From Anaerolineales bacterium (GTDB lineage Bacteria > Chloroflexota > Anaerolineae > Anaerolineales > Villigracilaceae), in the NCBI GenBank assembly GCA_020634885.1, contig JACKAW010000007.1, forward strand, positions 128,182 to 192,181: 64,000 nucleotides of DNA. The letters run 5' to 3'. Shown here piece after piece: positions 45,565-54,265 of this stretch; positions within the stretch are counted from its first letter, which is position 1, and each line of letters starts with the position of its first letter. A model generated the notes under the pieces. The model had not been told where the DNA came from and did no database searches. It was given only the letters and a program-made list of their open reading frames with translations. The translations under genes and the position numbers were made by a program.

Positions 45565-46734
45565 ATGACCCAAACCTACGATGCCATTGTCATTGGAGCC
45601 GGTGTGATGGGCGCAAGCATCGCCTTTCACCTCGCCGAACGCGGACTGAAAACCGCCATTCTTGAACGCACGGTCAGCGCGGCTGGTGCAACCGGTCACT
45701 CCAGCGGGCTTGTGCGTATGCACTACGATCTCGCCGCCGAATCTCATTTGACCTTTGCCAGTTACAAAAACTATTTCAACGTATGGAAAGAACGTGTGGG
45801 TGGTGAGTGCGGCTTTCAACAAACCGGCTTTTTGCAAATTGCCAAACGCGAGCACGAAGACAAACTGCGCGGCAATGTTGCCAACCAACAAAAGATCGGC
45901 ATCAACACCTCGGTCATTTCGGTGGATGAAGTGCAGCGGCTCTTCCCCGACCTGCAAACGGATCACTTCGACTTTGCCGCCTACGAACCCGATTCTGGCT
46001 ATGCCGATGCCACGTTGACCACCAATGCCTTTCTTGAGTCTGCCAAACGCAATGGTGCGGCGCTCATCCAAAACTGCGAGGTGACTGGCATCTCTCAAAG
46101 TGGCGGAAACGTGACCGGTGTAACAACGACCAAAGGCGACTTCTCAGCCCCAATCGTTGTCAATGCGGCGGGACCGTGGGCAAAGCATGTCGGTGCGCTA
46201 GCAGGTATCGATATTCCACTTGTCACATGGACGCACGATGTCGCCTTCCTGCACCGCCCGCCCACGCTGGGGAAATTCCCGGCGGTGATCGATGATGTGA
46301 TCAACTGCTATTTTCGTCCTGAGGGGTCTGCGCTCATTTTGGCGGCAGGTGAAGATGAAAGCCTGCGAGGCGAAGCGCCCGATGCCGAAGATCAAACGCC
46401 CACACCGACCTTCCTCGATAAACTCATCGATGCGATGGTGCAGCGCATTCCGAAGATCGAAGAGAGCGGCTTGCATTCCATTCATGTGGGGCGCGATGGC
46501 ATCACCCCCGATCAACGCGCCATTTACAGCGGAACCGAACTGGGCGGTTTTTATCTCGCTTGCGGCTTAAGCGGCACTGGTTTCAAGACATCGCCCGCCG
46601 CCGGTGCCAGTATGGTGGAATTGATCTTGGATGGGAACCCAAAGACCGTAGACATCAACCCATTTCGATTTAGCCGTTTCGCCGAAGGGAATTTATTGGA
46701 AGGCGAATATGGGTATGGTCATATTTGGAAATGA
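45565..46734 (+). CDS. FAD-dependent amine/sarcosine oxidase-like oxidoreductase (DAO family)
   Basis: This 389-residue enzyme opens with the FAD-binding dinucleotide fold YDAIVIGAGVMGASIAFHLA. ATGHSSGLVRMHYD is typical of the sarcosine oxidase/glycine oxidase branch, and the C-terminal GGFYLACGLSGTGFKTSPAA completes the FAD site. It would oxidise a secondary or primary amine such as an N-methyl amino acid; the substrate cannot be told. AAAAGGAAAA precedes the ATG. The GNAT gene follows three bases later in the same operon. Confidence 0.85.
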   Translation: MTQTYDAIVIGAGVMGASIAFHLAERGLKTAILERTVSAAGATGHSSGLVRMHYDLAAESHLTFASYKNYFNVWKERVGGECGFQQTGFLQIAKREHEDKLRGNVANQQKIGINTSVISVDEVQRLFPDLQTDHFDFAAYEPDSGYADATLTTNAFLESAKRNGAALIQNCEVTGISQSGGNVTGVTTTKGDFSAPIVVNAAGPWAKHVGALAGIDIPLVTWTHDVAFLHRPPTLGKFPAVIDDVINCYFRPEGSALILAAGEDESLRGEAPDAEDQTPTPTFLDKLIDAMVQRIPKIEESGLHSIHVGRDGITPDQRAIYSGTELGGFYLACGLSGTGFKTSPAAGASMVELILDGNPKTVDINPFRFSRFAEGNLLEGEYGYGHIWK

Positions 46735-46737
46735 AAC

Positions 46738-47643
46738 ATGACCATCACCTACCGTCGTGCCACTCTTGAAGATAATTTCACTTCGTTCAACATCTGCCGT
46801 GCCGCGCTCGAAGATTTTAGCAAACGCACTGGCGTGCAAGCCATCACCGGCGCCAACGACCCCGAAACCCGTGAGAAATTATGGGAAACCCGCAAACCGT
46901 TTTGGGATCATCTCGCCAGCACCAGCGACAATTTTTGGATCGCAGAAAAAGATGGCGAAGCCATTGGCTACGCTCGCAGCATTTTACGCGGCAACCATCG
47001 CGAGCTGACCGAGTTCTTTGTCTTGCCGGGCAGTCAATCTGCGGGCGTCGGCAGGGAGTTGATCCAACGCGCCTTTCCTAACGATGTGCCGCATCGCACC
47101 ATCATCGCCACGCCCGATATCCGCGCCCAGGCTCGTTATCTTAAGTCTGGCGTGTATCCCTTCATGACCGAATTTTATTTTGAGCGCACGCCCGAAGCGC
47201 AGGAAATGGAAACGGATCTGGTCATCGAATTGGCAGACGCTTCGCCCGCCTCTCTCGAAGACTTGAGCCGAATCGACCTTTCGATCCTTGGCTTCCGCCG
47301 TGACGTGGACCACCAATTTCTAACCAGCAATCGCAGCCTATACTTCTACAAACGCAACGGACAGATGATCGGCTACGGTTATATAGAAAAAGATTTTTAC
47401 GGTCCGTTTGCGTTGCTTGAAAAAGAGGACTTTCCTGCCGTGCTTGCTCATGCTGAAAATGAAGCATATAAAATGGGCGCAAGTGCTATTGGGTTTGAAG
47501 TACCCACCATCAACTCCAGTGCCATTGGTCCCCTGCTCAAACGCGGATACCGCCTTGAAGGCTTCCTTGGTTCGATCATGTCTGAAAAGCCGTTTGGAAA
47601 ATTTGAGAACTACCTGCTCACCAGTCCGCCCTATATTTTGTAA
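46738..47643 (+). CDS. GNAT acetyltransferase with two GNAT-like halves
   Basis: This 301-residue protein's first half (about 1-150) is a GNAT fold with YRRATLEDNF, WIAEKDGEAIGYARSILR and the acetyl-CoA loop QSAGVGRELIQRAF. The second half (about 165-300) has a similar strand order (LYFYKRNGQMIGYGYI, INSSAIGPLLKRGYRLEGF) without a clear CoA loop. Tandem-GNAT proteins usually keep one active site. It starts three bases after the oxidoreductase stop, so it is co-expressed. The substrate is unknown. Confidence 0.8.
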   Translation: MTITYRRATLEDNFTSFNICRAALEDFSKRTGVQAITGANDPETREKLWETRKPFWDHLASTSDNFWIAEKDGEAIGYARSILRGNHRELTEFFVLPGSQSAGVGRELIQRAFPNDVPHRTIIATPDIRAQARYLKSGVYPFMTEFYFERTPEAQEMETDLVIELADASPASLEDLSRIDLSILGFRRDVDHQFLTSNRSLYFYKRNGQMIGYGYIEKDFYGPFALLEKEDFPAVLAHAENEAYKMGASAIGFEVPTINSSAIGPLLKRGYRLEGFLGSIMSEKPFGKFENYLLTSPPYIL

Positions 47644-47655
47644 ACAAAGAAAAAA

Positions 47656-47757
47656 TTTACCACAAAGAGCACACGCGCGCCTGTTGCACGGTGCAGGCAA
47701 AGAGCACGAAGGAGAACTTAAAACCTTTGTGTCCTTCGTGCCCTTTGTGTTTAAGTC
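47656..47757. repeat. ACCACAAAGAGCAC...CTTTGTG inverted repeat
   Basis: ACCACAAAGAGCAC and GCAAAGAGCACGAAGGAG on the left are mirrored by GTGTCCTTCGTGCCCTTTGTG on the right, with a GCGCGCCTGTTGCAC stretch inside. It lies between two convergent genes and may also terminate transcription. Confidence 0.65.
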
Positions 47758-47758
47758 T

Positions 47759-49084
47759 TTAAGAGGGGAACAACTTCTCGAACACTTCAGGGCAATACTT
47801 CTGCACCATCTCGCTTGAAATCCCATTCTCTTTGCAGATCTCCGCATAAAAATCCACAGACGGGCGTCTGATTCTCTTCTGCGTATCAATATCCAAGCCC
47901 CACAGACCGAAGCGCTGAGTCCAGCCGCGCTCCCATTCAAAGTTATCCACCAATGACCAGTGGAAGTATCCCTTCACGGGCCAATTAAAATTAACCGTCC
48001 GCCAGACCTGATGCAAATGCTGTGCCAAATAACGCGGACGCATATGGTCGTCATAATCTTCCACGCCGTTCTCGGTGATGATGATGGGCAGGTTCGGGTA
48101 GGTCCGCACGATCCATTTGACCGAGTCGTAGATCCCTTCTGGAATATTTGCCAGGAAATTCGTATCGCTCATATCGGCATTCTTTGGGTAGCCGCTGTTC
48201 GAAAACATCTCACCAGCTTTGGCAAGATCGAACCAGACCGTATCCACCGAGTAATAGTTCAAGCCGAGATAATCCTGCGTACCTTTGGCTTCTGGAATGT
48301 TGAAACTGCCCAATGGGGTTTTCATGACACCGGTTGAAATGCCGGTTGGGAAGCCCATGTTGACTCCCTCATAGCGGATATTGCGCATCAGCCGGTCTAA
48401 CGGATTCCAACCCGTGCGCGGCACCATCGGGCGGAAGTGCAAGGCATAGCCAACACGAGATTCCGGCTGCAATTCATGAATGGCGCGATACGCAGCGGCA
48501 TGTCCGCGCAGCATGTTGGCAAGCACCTGCATTGCGAGTTTGAGATCCTTTTTTCCAGGCGGGAAGGCTCCCACGGCGTAACCGCTTAAGGCATATACAT
48601 TCGGCTCATTGATCGTCACCCACAGGTTGGTGTATTCCTTCAATGAATCCACCATCTTGCGGACGTACTTCTCAAACAGCGGCACGATCTCTGCGCTTTC
48701 CCACGCGCCGCGCTCCGTGACCCACAACGGTTCAGTGAAATGATGCAGCGTCACCAAAGCTGTCATGTTGCGTTCCCGCAATCCGCGCAGCATGAGGCGG
48801 TATTTTTCAATCGCTTCTTCATCCCATTTATCGGGCGTCGGCTGCACACGGCTCCATTCAATCGACAAGCGATGCGCGTTCTGTCCGGCTTCGGCAGCGC
48901 GGTCAAAATCCTCGCGCCAGCGTCCGCCCCACCAATCGGCAGCCAGCCCAGATTTATGCGCCGTGTGACCTTCTTCTTCCCACGCATGCCAGTTGTTGTT
49001 GGTGTTGTTGCCCTCCACCTGATGCGACGCCGTCGCCGTCCCCCATAAAAATCCTTTTGGAAAATGATATGTTCCTTGAGGCAT
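47759..49084 (-). CDS. Family 1 glycoside hydrolase (beta-glucosidase type)
   Basis: This 441-residue cytoplasmic enzyme removes terminal beta-linked glucose or galactose residues. GH1 marks are FPKGFLWGTATASHQVEG at the start, WVTINEPN (acid/base Glu), LPIIITENGVED (nucleophile Glu) and GYFHWSLVDNFEWERGW. It has no signal peptide and a normal length. The ATG is at 49084. The gene stands alone, converging on the GNAT gene. Substrate preference cannot be told from sequence. Confidence 0.93.
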   Translation of the reverse strand: MPQGTYHFPKGFLWGTATASHQVEGNNTNNNWHAWEEEGHTAHKSGLAADWWGGRWREDFDRAAEAGQNAHRLSIEWSRVQPTPDKWDEEAIEKYRLMLRGLRERNMTALVTLHHFTEPLWVTERGAWESAEIVPLFEKYVRKMVDSLKEYTNLWVTINEPNVYALSGYAVGAFPPGKKDLKLAMQVLANMLRGHAAAYRAIHELQPESRVGYALHFRPMVPRTGWNPLDRLMRNIRYEGVNMGFPTGISTGVMKTPLGSFNIPEAKGTQDYLGLNYYSVDTVWFDLAKAGEMFSNSGYPKNADMSDTNFLANIPEGIYDSVKWIVRTYPNLPIIITENGVEDYDDHMRPRYLAQHLHQVWRTVNFNWPVKGYFHWSLVDNFEWERGWTQRFGLWGLDIDTQKRIRRPSVDFYAEICKENGISSEMVQKYCPEVFEKLFPS

Positions 49085-49101
49085 GATGTTTCTCCGTTTA
49101 T

Positions 49102-49128
49102 GTAGGGGCGGGGTGACCCCGCCCTTAC
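49102..49128. repeat. GTAGGGGCGGGGTGACCCCGCCC palindrome
   Basis: GTAGGGGCGGGGT is mirrored by ACCCCGCCCTTAC. It touches the 3' end of rlmB, and its TTAC provides that gene's stop codon. It is related to the palindromes at 10060-10114, 51168-51193 and 57471-57530. Confidence 0.75.
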
Positions 49129-49850
49129 TTGCGATTCAAATACGCCAAATACAACGCCACCGACCCCGCCACAGCAGCATTCAACGATTCAATTTTGCCC
49201 TTCATCGGCAACTTCAAGACGATGTCACATTTCTTGCGCGTGAGTTCATGAATACCCTCACCCTCGGAACCGACGACGAGTCCTAGTGCTCCCTTAAGAT
49301 GACGTGAACCCGCCTCCACCTCCGCCCCGGCTTGGTCCAAGCCTACCAGCCAGATGTCTGCATCTCGAAGCGCATCCATCGCCTGCGAAAGATTCGACTT
49401 GGCAATGAGCATGTGCTCGCTCGCCCCTGAAGATGCATTCACTGCTGAGGGTGTCACTTCCACAGTACGTGCCAGCGGAATGATGATGCCATGCACGCCC
49501 ACCGCTTCGGCAGTGCGAATGAGCGTGCCAAAGTTTTGCGGGTCTTGCAGTGCGTCGAGGATGAGGATAAACGGCGGTTCGTCTTTGATACTGTCGAGAA
49601 TTTCCACCAAATCTGAATACGGATACCCGCTGACTTCTGCCACCACCCCTTGATTGTGCTGGTTGACCTTGTCCAGTTTGGTGCGCGGCACACGGTTAAC
49701 CTTTACCTTTTGCTGCCCGGCAAGCTTGACGATCTCTGCCAGTGTGCCTTTTTCCTGCGCCCCTTCGGCAATCTCTATTGAAAATATCTGCCTGCGTTTG
49801 GCGAGCAGGGCTTCATGAACGGCGTTACGTGAGTAGATATATTCCTTCAT
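49125..49850 (-). CDS. rlmB: 23S rRNA 2'-O-methyltransferase (RlmB/TrmH family)
   Basis: This 241-residue SpoU-type methyltransferase has a substrate-binding N-terminus (YIYSRNAVHEALLAKRRQIF). The knotted C-terminal domain carries LDALQDPQNFGTLIRTAEAVG, ALGLVVGSEGEGI and LPMKGKIESLNAAVAGSVAL, the three SPOUT motifs. I set the start at the ATG at 49850 because the family begins there; the frame is open 40 codons further. It is divergent from the MFS gene at 49918. The rlmB-type YIYGRNAV opening favours G2251 methylation, though that is by analogy. Confidence 0.88.
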   Translation of the reverse strand: MKEYIYSRNAVHEALLAKRRQIFSIEIAEGAQEKGTLAEIVKLAGQQKVKVNRVPRTKLDKVNQHNQGVVAEVSGYPYSDLVEILDSIKDEPPFILILDALQDPQNFGTLIRTAEAVGVHGIIIPLARTVEVTPSAVNASSGASEHMLIAKSNLSQAMDALRDADIWLVGLDQAGAEVEAGSRHLKGALGLVVGSEGEGIHELTRKKCDIVLKLPMKGKIESLNAAVAGSVALYLAYLNRK

Positions 49851-49917
49851 ACGGGCTGATTTTACTTGATAACTCACCATCGCCCAGTGGGCATATAATT
49901 CAAGAGAAAGGAATCTC

Positions 49918-51132
49918 ATGCCCCTCACACTCGATGTTCCCCTGCTTTTCACCACACGCATCATCCGCATGTTTTGTTACGGATTTCTCTCGGTCATCCT
50001 CGTGCTGTATCTCGCCGAAGTAGGTCTGACCGAACAACAAGCCGGCTTACTTTTCACCTTCACCCTCGCCGGTGACGCGGGCATTTCGCTCTGGCTCACC
50101 ACCCATGCGGATGGGTTTGGGCGTAAGAAAACGCTTATCATTGGCGCGCTGCTCATGCTTGGCGCAGGCATCATCTTTTTGCTCACCAACAATCTCATCG
50201 TCCTGATGATCGCCGCCATCATCGGTGTCATCAGCCCGAGCGGAAATGAGATCGGTCCCTTCCTTTCGGTAGAGCAGGCGGGGTTGAGTCAACTGCTGCC
50301 AGATAAATTGCGCACCAAAGTCTTTGCCTGGTACAACCTTGCTGGTTCTTTCTCCACAGCGGTGGGCGCACTCACAGGCGGCTGGCTGGCTCAACTGTTG
50401 CAATCTGCCGGCTGGTCTGCATTGGATGCGTATCGTTACATCCTCACCGGCTATGCGGTTGGAGGTTTCCTCATTGCGGTTTTATTTTTACAAATTTCCC
50501 CCGCCATCGAAGCCCGCGCTGAAAACCATAACGCCAAAAAAGTTCTAGGCTTGCACCAATCGCGCAAAGTCGTTTTCAAACTCAGTTCCTTCTTCGCGCT
50601 GGATGCCTTCGCAGGCGGTCTCATTGTGCAAAGCATGATCGCCTACTGGTTCCACGTCAAATTCGGCGTAGACTCGGGCATCCTCGGCAGCATTTTCTTC
50701 GGTGCCAATATCCTTGCCGGAATTTCGTCATTACTGGCGGTCAAGATCGCAGAGAAGTTCGGGTTGATCAATACGATGGTCTTTACCCACATCCCATCCA
50801 ACATCCTCTTGATCCTCGTCCCGCTGATGCCATCCCTGCCTCTCGCCATTGGGATTCTACTCCTGCGCTTCAGCATCTCTCAAATGGACGTACCCACGCG
50901 TCAATCCTACACCATGGCTGTTGTGGCTCCAGACGAACGATCCGCCGCTGCGGGTGTGACCGGTATTGCGCGTTCGATAGGCGCCTCCCTCTCCCCCGCA
51001 TTAACCGGAATCTTCTTCAGCATTCCATCCCTGCTCAGTGTGCCGTTCTTTCTATGCGGCGGGTTGAAGATCATTTACGATCTGTTATTGTGGCGCGAGT
51101 TTAGCCAAGTCAAACCGCCGGAAGAAACGTAG
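49918..51132 (+). CDS. Major facilitator superfamily transporter
   Basis: This 404-residue protein has twelve hydrophobic segments. Between helices 2 and 3 it has ADGFGRKKTLI, the MFS loop 2-3 motif (G-x-x-x-D-R/K-x-G-R-K). AAAGGAA precedes the ATG. It belongs to the broad drug/metabolite group, and the substrate cannot be assigned. It is transcribed away from rlmB and followed by a repeat, then a cupin gene. Confidence 0.8.
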   Translation: MPLTLDVPLLFTTRIIRMFCYGFLSVILVLYLAEVGLTEQQAGLLFTFTLAGDAGISLWLTTHADGFGRKKTLIIGALLMLGAGIIFLLTNNLIVLMIAAIIGVISPSGNEIGPFLSVEQAGLSQLLPDKLRTKVFAWYNLAGSFSTAVGALTGGWLAQLLQSAGWSALDAYRYILTGYAVGGFLIAVLFLQISPAIEARAENHNAKKVLGLHQSRKVVFKLSSFFALDAFAGGLIVQSMIAYWFHVKFGVDSGILGSIFFGANILAGISSLLAVKIAEKFGLINTMVFTHIPSNILLILVPLMPSLPLAIGILLLRFSISQMDVPTRQSYTMAVVAPDERSAAAGVTGIARSIGASLSPALTGIFFSIPSLLSVPFFLCGGLKIIYDLLLWREFSQVKPPEET

Positions 51133-51193
51133 AGATAACCCTTGCGGTCATTGCATTAAATTACGGGGATAGGGGCAAGCCCTATCCCTACGA
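51133..51193. repeat. Palindromic repeat GGGATAGGGGCAAGCCCTATCCC
   Basis: GGGATAGGGGCAAGCCCTAT is a tight dyad followed by CCCTACG. Just upstream, GATAACCCTTGCGGT resembles the GGATAACCGCAAGGATTATCC dyad at 63776-63797. Confidence 0.6.
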
Positions 51194-51214
51194 GTGGTTC
51201 AAAAAGGAGAACCC

Positions 51215-51538
51215 ATGTCTACTGCCCCTAAATCAGAAATCCTGCACATTGCTGAAATGGTCAATTATCAAGAAGGCTCCGTCGTCAGCCGTCAGATCAC
51301 CAAAGCGGACGCGGGCAATGTGACCTTATTTGCTTTCGACAAAGATCAGGGTTTGAGTGAGCACACAGCCCCCTACGACGCCCTTGTCCACATCCTTGAA
51401 GGCGAAGCCGAAGTGAGAATTTCGGGCACGCCCTACCTGCTTCACGCGGGTGACGCCATCATCATGCCTGCCAACGAACCGCACACGCTCAAAGCCGTCG
51501 GAAAATTCAAAATGCTGTTGACAATGATCCGCGCATAG
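51215..51538 (+). CDS. Cupin domain protein
   Basis: This 107-residue single-domain beta-barrel protein has HTAPYDALVHILEGEAEVRI and LHAGDAIIMPANEPHTL, the two cupin motifs; the second ends in the metal-type His. AAAAGGAG lies just before the ATG at 51215, which is preferred over an in-frame GTG at 51194. Small cupins bind metals or small molecules, and the role here is unknown. A terminator-like hairpin follows. Confidence 0.85.
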   Translation: MSTAPKSEILHIAEMVNYQEGSVVSRQITKADAGNVTLFAFDKDQGLSEHTAPYDALVHILEGEAEVRISGTPYLLHAGDAIIMPANEPHTLKAVGKFKMLLTMIRA

Positions 51539-51556
51539 CGGACGATAAACAATAAA

Positions 51557-51600
51557 AAAGACGGTGGATGATAGCCTTTGATCTATCACCCACCGTCTTT
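51557..51600. terminator. Hairpin between convergent cupin and MBL genes
   Basis: AAAGACGGTGGATGATAG pairs with CTATCACCCACCGTCTTT (one mismatch) around an eight-base loop, with A/T-rich outer ends. Confidence 0.8.
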
Positions 51601-51601
51601 C

Positions 51602-52237
51602 TTACCCACTCACAAACGGATTATGTTCCTTCTCATGCCCCACCGTGGTCTGCGGACCATGCCCCGACAGTAATAAGGTTTCATCGGGCATTACATAAAT
51701 CTGTTCGCGGATACTTTTCTCCAGCGTGGCGAAATCGCCGCCGGGCAGATCAGTGCGCCCCACACTTTCGTTGAAAATTAGATCGCCGCAGAAACAGACC
51801 TTTTCTTTTTCAACATACAACACGCAATGACCGCGGGTGTGACCGGGTGTAAAGCGGACTTCGAATTCGTTCGAGCCGAGATTCATCTTCATTCCGTGGA
51901 TCAGGTCAATGGTCGGTTCGGGACCCGGGTCTATATCCAGCCCAAATTTTTTACCGCCGCCGCCCTCGCGCCAGAGGACATGGTCATCGGGGTGCAGCGC
52001 CACATGCGGCAGCGGATTAAGCGCATCTGCAATCGCCGCCGCGCCGCCGATGTGATCGAAGTGCGCGTGGGTGTACCACATGTGCCCGATACGCCATCCG
52101 CGATCTTGAGCGGCTTTGAGGATGATGTGCCCATCCCAAGACGGGTCTATGACCACGGCTTCTTTGGTTTCAGGGTCAGCAACGAGATAAGCATTCGTGG
52201 AAGCAGGACCAAGGGTGAATTGAATGACTTCAAGCAT
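51602..52237 (-). CDS. Metallo-beta-lactamase fold hydrolase (glyoxalase II-like)
   Basis: This 211-residue protein has the metal motif THAHFDHIGG (H-x-H-x-D-H), followed by TPGHTRGHCVLY, FCGDLIF and LLSGHGPQT, in the order of glyoxalase II-type hydrolases. It would hydrolyse a thioester such as S-lactoylglutathione or a related thiol ester, but the physiological substrate is unknown. AAAGGA precedes the ATG at 52237. It lies downstream of the second MFS gene on the same strand. Confidence 0.88.
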   Translation of the reverse strand: MLEVIQFTLGPASTNAYLVADPETKEAVVIDPSWDGHIILKAAQDRGWRIGHMWYTHAHFDHIGGAAAIADALNPLPHVALHPDDHVLWREGGGGKKFGLDIDPGPEPTIDLIHGMKMNLGSNEFEVRFTPGHTRGHCVLYVEKEKVCFCGDLIFNESVGRTDLPGGDFATLEKSIREQIYVMPDETLLLSGHGPQTTVGHEKEHNPFVSG

Positions 52238-52259
52238 AAAGAAAATCCTTTCTGTAAAA

Positions 52260-52292
52260 AGGTGACAGTCACCTACGAGGTGACTGTCACCT
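52260..52292. repeat. Hairpin of the GACAGTCAC family, copy 3
   Basis: AGGTGACAGTCACCT and AGGTGACTGTCACCT form a perfect 15-bp stem with an ACG loop. It contains the stop codon of the MFS gene and encodes that protein's last residues (QVTVTS). It shares its core with 26179-26221 and 33761-33793. Confidence 0.75.
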
Positions 52293-53415
52293 GCTCTGCA
52301 TTCTTCCGTGGCGCAAAGAAATAGCTGATGAAAATAGACACCACGATCAACCCAATCGCCAGTGGATAGATGATGAACGGGTCGCGTTCAAAGATAAAAC
52401 CTGCAATCGGCGGCGCAATGATAAAGATCACCGCACTGACGGTTTCCATCGTGCCGTAGCTGATTCCCATTTGCGAGATGTGAACCAACTCACGCGCCTG
52501 CGCCATAGCCATGGGGCGCGCCGCACGAAAACCGCCAAGCAAAAAGTATGCCAGCATAAAAACGGGCAATCCCATGCCAAGCCACATCAAGGCGGCAAAG
52601 AAGATCACCAACACTTGCGCGAGTAAAAATCCACGGCGCGGAGAGAGGCGCCCGATCCCCAGTGCGAGCAAGGAATTGCCCAACGCCCCAGCCGAGAAGA
52701 CCCAGCCTGTTTCGGTCAGCGAGAGCGAACGCACGCCTTTCAAAAAGTTGGGCGTGAGCGGTTGGGCAATGTACAAGGCAAAGACCGCAAAGGCAAAGAT
52801 CATCACAAAATTGATGAAGCGCGTATTCTTCCACAAACTCATGGGCGGCGCTTCGGGGTCGTGTTTGTCGATGGGTTGTTTTTCAATAAAAATAATGAAG
52901 AGCAGCGAGATCACAAAAATACCCGAAGCCACCAGATAACTGGTGCGCACGCCGTAATTTTCAGCGATCCAGCCGCCGGTCACGGGTCCCAGCGCCATGC
53001 CCATATTGAAGGTGGCAGTCGTGAGCGAAAGCGCTGTGCCTACTTCCCATTTGCCGCGCGCCGCTGTGACATAGCTGCCCAAAGGCGAAGATACGAACGC
53101 CGTCACACCATACAAAAGCAAACCGATCAAATAGAACGGAAGACTTTTTGCAAGTCCCATCGTCAATGTGGAAATTAATCCCAGCGTCCAGGCAATGATC
53201 AACAGCGGACGCCGCCCCACACGGTCGGCTAAATGTCCGCCGGGCAGGTGCGTGATCGCCATAAAAAAGCCGAACGCGCCCAAAGCAAAGCCGACCTGTT
53301 GCTTGCTCAACAAGAATTCGCTTTCCAAATGGATCGGCACAAAATTAAAGAACATTCCTTCACCCACACCCCACAGCAAAAGCGCCGCCGCAATAAAACC
53401 AAGGTTACGATTCAA
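52273..53415 (-). CDS. Major facilitator superfamily transporter
   Basis: This 380-residue protein has twelve hydrophobic segments with the MFS loop GGHLADRVGRRPLL between helices 2 and 3. I placed the start at TTG 53415 (AAGAGGA five bases upstream, giving MNRNLGFIAAALLLWG). The longer GTG start at 53445 would fall inside a dispersed repeat and add a poor MTYFFKKRK head. The C-terminus is written by another repeat hairpin. The substrate is unknown. It may be co-transcribed with the MBL gene. Confidence 0.78.
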   Translation of the reverse strand: MNRNLGFIAAALLLWGVGEGMFFNFVPIHLESEFLLSKQQVGFALGAFGFFMAITHLPGGHLADRVGRRPLLIIAWTLGLISTLTMGLAKSLPFYLIGLLLYGVTAFVSSPLGSYVTAARGKWEVGTALSLTTATFNMGMALGPVTGGWIAENYGVRTSYLVASGIFVISLLFIIFIEKQPIDKHDPEAPPMSLWKNTRFINFVMIFAFAVFALYIAQPLTPNFLKGVRSLSLTETGWVFSAGALGNSLLALGIGRLSPRRGFLLAQVLVIFFAALMWLGMGLPVFMLAYFLLGGFRAARPMAMAQARELVHISQMGISYGTMETVSAVIFIIAPPIAGFIFERDPFIIYPLAIGLIVVSIFISYFFAPRKNAEQVTVTS

Positions 53416-53436
53416 AGTTTTCCTCTTCTTAAAAAA

Positions 53437-53485
53437 GTAGGTCACGCTTGAAGCGTGACTGTCACGTTACAAACGTGACCTACAG
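53437..53485. repeat. TAGGTCACGC palindromic repeat, copy 2
   Basis: GTAGGTCACGCTTGAAGCGT followed by GACTGTCACGTTACAAACGT and GACCTACAG is nearly the same as 37183-37230. It fills the space between two genes on the same strand, and its end holds the hydrolase stop codon. Confidence 0.8.
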
Positions 53486-54265
53486 TGACGAATCAACCCG
53501 CCGAATAAAATCACGCGCCATCTCAAACACCTGATGACGAGCCGCATCACGCGTCACGACGTGACCTGCTTCTACAACATAAGCCTTTGTCTTGTCTGAA
53601 GCATTCACCAACCCATCATAGAGTCGCTCTACGTTTTCAGGCAATACATACTTATCGTTCTTCGAGTGAATCAACAACACAGGCTTGGTCACCTTGGGCA
53701 GTGCTGCCCGCATTTGAAGAATGAGGCGCTTCATCTCTGCGATCGAGCGGATCGGGTTCTGTGGGTACGAAATATGGCTTTTGAAGGCTTCTTTATCAAA
53801 CCAACTCTCACCAGGTACTTCAGTCGATTTCGGTAAAAATTTTACAAAGCGGCTGTAAAACTCAATGAACTCTGGCGAGTAATCTTTTTCATCTCGCGGC
53901 AATTGATAGGGCGTAGACATTGCCACCACGCCCGCCACATCCAACCGCGTAGACATCAGCAAAGAAAGCACACCGCCCATCGAAAGCCCCACCAAAAAGA
54001 TTTTATCGGTCACGCCGCGCAAAAGGTTGTAGCCGTCTTCCACCGAAGCCGTCCAATCTGTCCAACGCGAACGGATCATATCCTCCGGCGAAGTGGCGTG
54101 TCCTGCCAGTCGAATGCCCAAACAGGTATAGCCCTGCTGGTTCAAGTATTCCCCCATCCAGCGCATTTCTTTGGGCGCACCGGTGAAGCCATGTATAAGC
54201 AAAATGCCCGTACGATTACCGGGCAATAAAAAAGGTTCAGTTGTTGGAATGGTTTGAGTGTTCAC
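53480..54265 (-). CDS. Alpha/beta hydrolase, carboxylesterase/monoglyceride lipase type
   Basis: This 261-residue serine hydrolase has the oxyanion motif LLIHGFTGAPKEM. The nucleophile elbow is GLSMGG, the acid is in LLIHSKNDKYV and the catalytic His in VEAGHVVTRD. It resembles the Bacillus thermostable carboxylesterase group that cleaves short acyl esters. The start is GTG at 54265, overlapping the aroQ stop by four bases (GTGA). It is therefore the last gene of the aro operon, although its function in that pathway is not evident. Confidence 0.85.
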   Translation of the reverse strand: MNTQTIPTTEPFLLPGNRTGILLIHGFTGAPKEMRWMGEYLNQQGYTCLGIRLAGHATSPEDMIRSRWTDWTASVEDGYNLLRGVTDKIFLVGLSMGGVLSLLMSTRLDVAGVVAMSTPYQLPRDEKDYSPEFIEFYSRFVKFLPKSTEVPGESWFDKEAFKSHISYPQNPIRSIAEMKRLILQMRAALPKVTKPVLLIHSKNDKYVLPENVERLYDGLVNASDKTKAYVVEAGHVVTRDAARHQVFEMARDFIRRVDSSL

